NCBI GenBank assembly: GCA_009823395.1 | Contig: CM020508.1 | Span: 6,542,515-6,606,514, forward strand | Length of the DNA stretch: 64,000 nucleotides | Direction: 5' to 3' | DNA from: Thamnaconus septentrionalis | Taxonomy: Eukaryota > Chordata > Actinopteri > Tetraodontiformes > Monacanthidae | In this document: one piece after another, positions 55,810-64,000 of the stretch | Position numbering within the stretch: position 1 is the stretch's first letter | Layout: every line of letters starts with the position of its first letter | Notes under the pieces: model-generated | What the model was told of the DNA's origin: nothing | The model's database searches: none | Seen by the model: the letters and a program-made list of their open reading frames with translations, nothing else | Made by a program: the position numbers and the translations under genes

Positions 55810-58800
55810 AAACGCATGGAAGCAGGAGTCAGTGTGTTTAGTGTCTCCTGTTCACCGCTCTGATGCAACTCGGCAGCGCCTGAAATGCATCATTCATCCC
55901 GCCGGGCCGTTCGACACGCAGACATTCGTCTCAACGCAGGTCCGGTGGTGATGAAGTCGTATTGCACAGTGCACTGGCGGCAGCAGCGGCTGTGACTGTC
56001 AGCTGCACTGGAGATTAAAACTAAAGCAGAGAGTTGGAATGTTCGCGATTGAATTTAGAATTTTCTGTGTTTGCATTGGCTTTGACCAGTTTAACACATT
56101 TGGGGGAGAAAATAAACACTTTTTGAAATCTGATCTGAAGTCTCTCAAGATTAATGTTTCACAGCTTGGTTATTTTTGAAGGCTGCCAAAGAGACATTTT
56201 TAATGGGAAAACAAAACAAAAATGACATTAATACCAAAGTGGCATTGATGTTAAAGCGACTAGACTCTTTCTTAGTCCAGTCAGTTATAACTCTGCACAA
56301 GACGACAATAATCTGCACAACTGAGAACCTGCACACACTTAGAAATGTCCCAAATAATTGATTTCTCTGCAAAACAAGTCGAGCTGACACTAGGAGGGCT
56401 TTTGTTGTTTCTTTTTCTTTCCCAGAAACACTGCTGGAACGTATTTACCGTTTTTTACTTATTTTTGGTTGTTTGTTTTCCCAAGAAAATTTCCTGGACT
56501 TTCTTAAAAGTTTGGAGACATTTCCATTTATCAAGAGAAGAACAAACTAAGCAGCAAACTCCGTCTTTCGCCCTGACCTCTTCCACCCACACCATCATTT
56601 CTGTGCTTTTCAGAGCTTAATTTTTATGCACACCAATCTAGTTTGCATGAGGTTAGATCTGCAAAGCCACATAACAACACAACAAGATAATAATAAAAAA
56701 AATGACTTCAGACTCTTCAGAGTCTGTATGACCTGGGATCCAACACTGGCCCTGCTCCGAGCGAACATTTTGGCTTCGGCTGCCTCAACGAAGGCTTATT
56801 TGCGTCGAACGTGCATGTTTTCCCACAGGAAATTGTGCAATAAGAGCAGTTTCTGATGCCAAACATCCCTGCAGAGTGCGTGTGAATGGTGGGCAGCGGC
56901 TCGGGAGAAGCAACGCTGCTGTTGCTGCTGCTCTTGTTGTTGTTGTTATCGTTGTCGCTGCTGCTGCTGCAACACTCCTCTGCAGAGGGTTTTCACTGAG
57001 TCATTCGCCGGAGCCAAGAGCTTCGGCCCATCTTTTAATTATACATGCACACATCCACACTGGCAGTGGGCCCACCGTCCGCAGGTGCTTAAGGCTGCTG
57101 CAGCTCTTGGCCACAGCAGCCCCTCAGCCACCACTTTAAAACGACTTGAGAGGCACAGGGTGGGAGGAGAACCGCTGCAGACTTTGTTGTGATTTCCACC
57201 ACAGGGGGATTTTCATGCATAGATATATGTACATAAAAAAGCAATTGGATACCCGAGGAGCACGAGAGAGAAAAGCTACAAACTGACAAACTAAGTGGAT
57301 CAAACGCAGAGAGGTACAGAGTGGGAGGACAGAGAGAGGGAGAGAGAGAGAGGGGAAGGGAAAGAGAGAGACAAAGAAAGTGAAACAGAGAGCGAGATGG
57401 AGGGAGACAGAGAGCGGAAGATAAAAAAATAAACAGGCATGTTTTCTCCGGCTCAGATCTTCGACTTGGTCTCTGATGATTTCTTCTCCCACTCGCTGAC
57501 AGAGAGGCTCAAAGCCCGACATCACATCAGCCTCTTCAAATATTTAGTCTCTCTCTCTCTCTCTCTCTCTGTCAGGCGCAGAGACGTAGGGGGTATGTTT
57601 GAGCGATTAAAATTCCCAAAGACTATAGCGGGAAGGCGGTTAGGAAATAAAAGGCCACACGCTTCCAGCTGACTGATTGGGTCGTTTATCAACATCACCG
57701 TGTGATATTTCTGCTACTTGGCCCACCACCCCCCGCCTTTTTTTTCTTTGACTTTTTTTTTGAAGCTCCCCTGAATGATGAGAGCCGTGCACGCGAGTGC
57801 GCGTCTGTGGCGCATGCCGCTCACCAGCGCTGCCATTTCCTCACCTCTGCTCGCCGTGCGACTCTCAGAGGGCTGACAGCTCAGCGTGCCATTTGCAAAG
57901 AGGGCAGATTACAGCGGTACATACAGAGAGAGAGGGAGGAAGTGAGGCTGGGGGGAGGGGGGGAGTCGTGCACTTGGACACAGATGAGGCGGAATCCGAG
58001 CTGCGAAAAAGGTGAGAGCCTGGCGGCCGCGGGAAGCGACTGGCGCTCGTAATGAGATCAGCGGCGACAAGTGGAACGTCCTAATGGTCCGAGTTCTCAC
58101 GGGCGCGATTAATGGATGTCACGGTGGAGGAGGAATACGGCGCAACATGAGTGACTGGCGCCTGTCTGAAGCGGCGGCGCTGTGATCAGCTCGGAGAGAG
58201 AATCACGCAGTCTAATGACACAACACTCAACACAAATCGAGACGCGCAGAAAATTCATCCTCGGCTCAGTCCTCTCAGTAACTTATATCGACGCAGAAAG
58301 TTGAACCTGAGACGCAGAATCCACCCACGCAGGCAGAGAACACTGGAGCCAAGGAGAAAACAGTGAGACGCAGCAAAGGCCTTGGGATTTATAATGGACA
58401 GCAAACAAGTGCAGAGTGCAGAGTGATCGTCATCGCCATGACAGCCAGTCGGAGCAACACCGGCCAGTGTTTACCCCTTTGTTTGCAGCCTACTGCAAGA
58501 CACAACGGCACAGAAATGAGGCTTTGTTGCACCTGTGTTAATTAGTTTGGGAGGAGACTAAAACCAGGCAGCCTCAGAGGGCAGAGCCAACTCCTGGGTG
58601 GGTTGGTTGTTGCTGGTATAACCCAGTGCCCTTCTTGACATCACAATTTCCAAAAAATACTTCCTTTCAAATCATTTGAATAACAAGGGACCTGTAACAA
58701 TTGTCTTTTTGACTTCATAACTGCACTTTCCGAGACGGACAATTGGCCAGACACCACAAACCACTTCTCAACATCTCGAGGGTACTTGGACGAGTGCAGC

Positions 58801-60679
58801 GCATTGAGATCCTTGAATATTAAATTTGACCTGACAGAGGCACTGCAGTTAATGTGGGCAACACGTCGGGAAAATGGAGGAAAAGGAAAGTCGAGACAAG
58901 ATCTGATTCCTTCCTCTGCTGCTGCTGAATTAACTGTTATCAGAACAACATCTGCTGCGGCTTTGTTTGTCTGCCACATCAGCTACATGAGCTGGTTCTC
59001 CAGTAAAAAGCAAGAACAAAAAAAACACACTGCATCCATTTGATAAAAAGAAAAACGGGAGAAAACTCCACTTTTCCACCAGTAACTAAAATATTATCAG
59101 TTTTTACCATAAATTCTGACTCCCATTTGCCCTTATGACTCCTCTCAGCCCCTGATAACAAGCTGTGAGCCACAGAGACTAAAAAAATGCAGCTTAAGCT
59201 TGAGTAGGAAAATGACTACAACACATGCGCTTGGCTAGCTGGCCAGCCCAGTTTGCTCTCGTCCTCAGGAGCGTGCACGGCAGTAGTGGCCCGTGCATTT
59301 CACGCCTAGGCCATCAGTGAGATCATATTAAGTCCACCCTAAAATTGTACACCTCATATGACACCACGGCTCAAGAATTCATACAGAATCACACTTACAC
59401 ATTACATCACCTCCATATAGGGAACCTAGTTGAGCAAAATGTAATTTCTGGATCATTTAAACCATAATTAAGACTAAGTAACTCAGGCCACTGATACTGT
59501 CAAAACTTGCAAAAATAGGTGATTTTAAGAGATTCCTCAACAAACTTTTAATAAGTCTACCAAAAGTACTCAGTGAGCTTCAACTCTTAATAAACTGAGT
59601 ATTGTCTCCATGTTGTATGAGAGACTAACAAGACGATAACGAAACAAACTAATAACCTATTAAGTTTCAATTAAATAATTGAACATGTTGGTGCAGCTGC
59701 TGCGCCAATGCGCCACGGTGTTTACATTTGAAATTGCAGATGCTTTGGCAACTAAACCTTCATATTCTTCTTCAGTCGTCGTGGGTTCGCTGTGGTGGCA
59801 ACCGGATCTCTGGGTTGAGTTCAGTTTGAGAGGTTCTCAGTGCTTATCCAATCACAGGATGCATACGTGTGAAGTTCAATGTAAAGTTAGTAGTTAGCTG
59901 GTCTTGGCATTGCAGACTCAAGATCTGATTGGCTACTGCAACTAAATGAGGTCCGTTCAGTGGACAGGAGCCTGCTATGTTGGTTCTGCTTGCCTAAGGC
60001 AGATTTCATTTGACTGGCTGAAATATGAACTCTACAGAAATATACAACAATGGAGGCAATGCAACCAAGTGGATGTTATGTGATGGGAAAAGAGCAGACT
60101 ATAGAGAATAACTTTATCATCATATTGACGGGAAAATGTATTTTTCTAAGTGTGGTTAGGCCAGCAGAGAAGGCCTAGCGGGCCCTGACACATCGTTCAC
60201 CGCCTGCCTTGGATCTGCAGCGCTGGCGTTGCTGCTGCTCTCGGCCTCCATGTTCTCATCCGTCCGGCCCAGATTCACTCTTTGGTGGGAAGTTGTGCTC
60301 CACTTTGCCTCAGGTTTTCCCGTCTACTTTTGTTTTTCTTTTGTTCCTCCATCAGTCAGACCCAACCAGCGGCTGCAATTTCCCGCCTCAAAAAATCTTA
60401 CTGGTGTTTCTCACAGTTCTGCACACTGTTTTTAAAGCCGTTGCTGCGGACGCCGAGCGCTGCGCCTGCCACACTCACAGACCTCCGGGGCTGCGCTCGT
60501 TAGTATGCTCGCCCGTGTTCCCGCCACGGCGCTCCTGCTCAACCAGTGGGCAGTCACACTCGACAACGGTGGCGGAGACGGAGGCCTCTACTCCTGAAAA
60601 GTCGAGTGAATACGGATAAATATTAATCATCTGATGTACAACAGCGGGGCAAAGGGAACGGAGGAGGTGGAGGAGGCGT

Positions 60680-61345
60680 GGGTGGATGGATGAACGGATA
60701 GCTGGATGGATGGATGGATGAGGAGACCTATGTTGGATGGATGATGAATGGATGGATAGATGGATACGTATGAATGGATGGATGGATGGACAGACAAGCG
60801 GACAGATGAGTGGATGAACGAGTGAATGGAAGGACAGGTAGATGGACTGATGGATGGATAAATGGATGGATGGAAGAATGGATGGACGGACAGACGGATA
60901 GATGAATGGATGGATGAATAGAGGGACGAACCGACAGACAGAAGAATGGATGGATGAAGGGTTGGATGAATGTATGAATGGGTGAATGGAAGGACAGGTA
61001 GATGGATTGATGGATGGAAGAATGGATGGACGAACAGACGGATAGATGAATGGATGGATGAATAGATGGACGAACGGACAGACAGAAAAATGGATGGATG
61101 AATGGATGAATGGGTGAATGGAGGGACAGGTAGATGGACTGATGGATGGATGGACAGATGAATGATGGATGGACAGACGATAGATAAACGGATGGATGAA
61201 TAGATGGACAAATGGATGGATGAATGGGTGAATGGATGAATGGATGGAAGGGCAGGTGGACTGATGGATGGATGGACAGATGGATGAATGGATCGACGTA
61301 CAGATGGTTGGATGGAGGGATGAAAGGACAGGCTGGTGGGCCAGC
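60680..61345. repeat. (GATG)n satellite with higher-order periodicity
   Basis: About 660 bases are built from degenerate GATG/GAATG tetranucleotide units with interspersed GACA variants. The marker GGACAGGTA recurs at 60832, 60992 and 61124, and a variant GGGCAGGTG lies near 61250, giving larger units of about 125-160 bases. The minus strand remains open for 297 codons as a Ile-His-Pro-Ser repeat (60475-61368). This is a by-product of the tandem repeat and not a gene. Confidence 0.95.
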
Positions 61346-63802
61346 CGAGTGGCAAACTCATCCCTCACCGGCGAGGAGGCAGCGGTCGGACACCTCGGGA
61401 TTAATTAGCGCCACGAGGGCCTTTAAAGCCGCCGCTCTGTGTCCAATTTGTCTGCTGCCGTTGATGCGGGAAAACGGGCGGGGCGGAGAAGTTATTTCCT
61501 GTGTGTTAGTGATCGAGACAGGGTTTGTTTCGTAATCAAGCCTCACTGCGTTCGGCTGCAATTTCCCTTGTTTGAGTCACGTTGATTAAACACCGCGTGA
61601 GCCGGCGGCGAATTTAATCAGACGGAAGACGTGTTTTGATATTTCTGTTGGGTGACAAGGTGACGCACGAGGGGCTTTTTTTGTGTTATTCTTCCACCGA
61701 GGAAGAAAAGGAGCAAAAAAAGGAACTTTTTTAGAAAAAAGTAAAAATTGTGACCGCATTTTCTTTTTTCTCTAAAAGTTCCTGAGCCCTCAGAGGGATG
61801 ATTCGCATTTTGGCTCCGGCGCCGGGGTTGATCCTTTTTTCGCTTCCCAGCAGAAATTGTGTCCAGTTGACTTCTTGAATTTCGTAAAAGCCACATCCAT
61901 AAAAATACTCTCCCCTGTGGGGGCAAAAAAAAAATTGAATGCAGCCTTCGGAGACGCGCTTACACCGTGACAAACAAATCTTACGCGCAGGAACAGACGC
62001 ACCGAGCGTTACAAAACCTCCTGCAGTGCACCAAAGATGAAAAGCTTGAGGAAGGTGCTGCGAGGAGTGGAAAGAGTGACAGCAGAGAAGGTGGGGAGGG
62101 AGGGAGCCAAGCAGAGCCGAAGGAAAAACTAAGTCGTTACTCATTATGTTGTTTTTCTCCCTAGAAAGAGTAAAAAAAAGAAAAAAAGATGAGACGAGAA
62201 GAGAGAATGGAGGGAAGCGGCTGATGAGCCGACATCAGCTAATGCCTCGTCTGTCACTCCCCACTTCAGCGAGTCAGCCGACCAATAAACGAGACCTCTC
62301 GTGACAAAAAAACAAAAACAAAAAAACAGAAAAAATAACGACTATATCCGTGCCGGAATGAGAAGACAGAGGCGGAAGTCTTTTTTTTCTAAGCTGCTCA
62401 GAATTACATCTTATTTTTCTTTAGATTTACGTTCATGAGAGCCACTGAGTCAACTCCTGGTGCCTTAAGTGTGTTAGGTGTGATTGCGTCGCTAATGAAC
62501 CTGCCGTCGTCCACGGCGGGGTAGGGGTGCGTGCAAAGTGAGCACAAGATCTGGGAAAGAAATGTAAAAAAAAAAGAAAAAAAAAAAAAAAGCTATTTCC
62601 CTGCATTCTGTCCTCACGTTCAGCAGGAAACCTTCAGCTCAGTCACTTTACCATTATTGACTCGCAGATGGGATCGCCATGGTAACAGGCCAGAGGGAGC
62701 GAGCAGCTGATGGAATCTACACACACTCAGACGTGCGCGCACACACATACACACACTCAGACAAACACACAGGAGACAGCAAATTTAACCACTTTGGCGA
62801 GAAGGTAGAAGGAAGCGACGGCGCCGTCGTCTCCACGTTGCTCGGCGTCTCGCTGGACCACCCCCCACCCCAACACTCCCAGCTGTGATCCTACCCACGG
62901 AAACAAACAGCTGAGTGACGCCTGGGCGCGAGTGGCGCTTTTCACAGCCCAAAATCCCGCAGCAGAGCAGAGCAGTGCGGCGTGCGATAACAAGCGAGGG
63001 GGAAAGTGATTCACACATTCAGACCCCAATCAGCCAATCAGGCGGCTGGAGCAGCAGTGGAGAAGAAAACATGTGTTTCACAGCTCCGTCGCCTGTCAAG
63101 CCAGAGGTTCCCACTGGCGTGTGTGACGTGGCGGACGTCTGTAGGAGCCACGGGGACAGAAATGCAACAGGATCTTTTTACAAGTCTCTGCATTTTTAGA
63201 TTGATGAGACTTAAAGATGCTTGAGATAAATCACGATACGCCTACGCAATACTGTCGCTGCGTCTCCTTTCGGCTTGCTTGTTTATGAGTTGCAGGAAAA
63301 GACGGCGGTGAAATATTTATAACGCTGGGATGAGAACGGGGGAAGCCTCAGCTAAAGTGGAAATCACAGAGAGCTTGAAACATTCTCGAATGGATGATTT
63401 AACCCAAAGAGAGATGAATCCTGAGTGATTGTGTCTTGGACAAAGGAGCAAAAATTCTTTGTGGCTCCTCGCATTTATCATTCAGGCCTGCGGTGGCGCT
63501 CCGCTCCGCTCCGGTGGGCTGGCGGACCGCTGGCAGAGACGCTAACCGCGGTGATAGAGCGGGTGAGGGAAGATGAAGGTGGCGAGAGGCCGCCGTGTTT
63601 CGGAGGAGATGTGCGGTGCCAAGGCGGCTGAAACCAAGTGCCAAGCCAGTCTGTGCAGATGAAGCCGGGTGGAAAAAGATCACTCAGATCTCGGTTGTGT
63701 GCTGCTCTGCCAGCGTGTAATTTTCTCCGCTTCTTCGTCTCGCACGCTTGATTCCACTGGCCCTCGGTGGCACCGCAACACAGCCAGCGAGACAACCAGG
63801 CA

Positions 63803-63850
63803 CACAGACTGTCAGACAGACTGTCAGACAGACTGTCAGACAGACAGATT
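63803..63850. repeat. 12-bp minisatellite
   Basis: About three and a half tandem copies of a unit CAGACTGTCAGA, followed by a CAGACAGA tail. It is non-coding and lies in the ncan intron near the right edge. Confidence 0.9.
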
Positions 63851-64000
63851 CAAAGTCGAGTCACTTTAGTTTGGCTCGAAGGGCAAGACGAGGAGAAGCC
63901 ACTTCACTTAAGGTCACACACATCAGAGAGCTCAGGACCGGCGGACGTCCTGCTCTTCCGGCTGCCTCTTAAAAGTCTTCATCTCCTCCTTTGTTCTCGT

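Larger units (their letters stand above)
53523..64000 (-). other. ncan: ncan intron upstream of lectin domain, extends past the window
   Basis: No EGF-like exon was found on the minus strand between 53523 and the right edge, so the intron appears to be at least 10.4 kb. Contents: a LINE-like tail (53800-54035), (CA)n near 55575-55600, (TG)n at 55780-55808, (CT)n near 57548-57570, GAGA-rich sequence at 57320-57420, a large (GATG)n satellite (60680-61345) and a short minisatellite at 63803-63850. CpG-bearing stretches occur at 54060-54700, 57690-58100 and 63480-63650, without convincing exons. Confidence 0.6.

Noticed and set aside
60475..61368. 297-codon minus-strand open frame rich in Ile-His-Pro-Ser
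   Set aside because: It is the translation of the (GATG)n satellite. All frames of such a repeat without stops stay open, and there is no start context or domain.
61358..61561. Minus-strand frame with a donor-like GCCG|GTGAGG, possible ncan exon
   Set aside because: It has no EGF cysteine pattern and no upstream acceptor in the right phase, so it does not fit any lectican exon.

Overview
The window is vertebrate genomic DNA, almost certainly from a ray-finned fish and probably a percomorph teleost. Genes are split into short exons with GT-AG introns of about 0.1-7 kb. (CA)n, (ATT)n and (GATG)n microsatellites are abundant, and several interspersed repeats have teleost-type tails. I see no bacterial or viral gene, no CRISPR array and no intact transposase or reverse transcriptase. 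The species cannot be named from this sequence.

Three protein-coding genes can be reconstructed exon by exon. tm6sf2 (+ strand, 10 coding exons, 9374-19177, 381 aa) encodes a polytopic ER/Golgi lipid-metabolism protein with two EXPERA domains. hapln4 (+ strand, 7 coding exons, 23469-29865, 390 aa) encodes a secreted hyaluronan-proteoglycan link protein with an Ig domain and two Link modules. ncan (- strand, its last five coding exons, 53522-41922) encodes the C-type lectin domain, sushi domain and basic/His-rich tail of neurocan; its 5' part lies beyond the right edge. TM6SF2-HAPLN4-NCAN is also the gene order and relative orientation of human 19p13.11, seen here in reverse complement. HAPLN4 and neurocan are both hyaluronan-binding components of the brain extracellular matrix and perineuronal nets, and they lie tail to tail. 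TM6SF2 is functionally unrelated and is a neighbour by ancestry.

Layout: 1-5.6 kb, non-coding DNA with conserved-looking stretches; about 5.6-7.0 kb, a CpG-containing possible bidirectional promoter; 9.4-19.8 kb, tm6sf2 with a poly(A) signal at 19816; 19.8-23.4 kb, intergenic DNA and the hapln4 5' region; 23.4-30.4 kb, hapln4; 30.4-40.6 kb, a non-coding interval holding candidate regulatory elements, an unexplained TATA/CRE promoter-like block at 36.0 kb and a CpG-rich block at 38.7-39.6 kb; 41.9-53.5 kb, the ncan 3' exons; 53.5-64 kb, a large ncan intron with a tRNA-derived SINE, a LINE-like tail and a higher-order (GATG)n satellite.

No new multi-gene system was found. The points most worth checking are a GC-AG intron and a start codon split from its signal peptide in hapln4, a CTG-repeat upstream ORF ending two bases before that start codon, a C-terminal KxKxx ER-retrieval motif in tm6sf2, a shortened His/Gly-rich neurocan tail, and the orphan promoter-like block at 36 kb.
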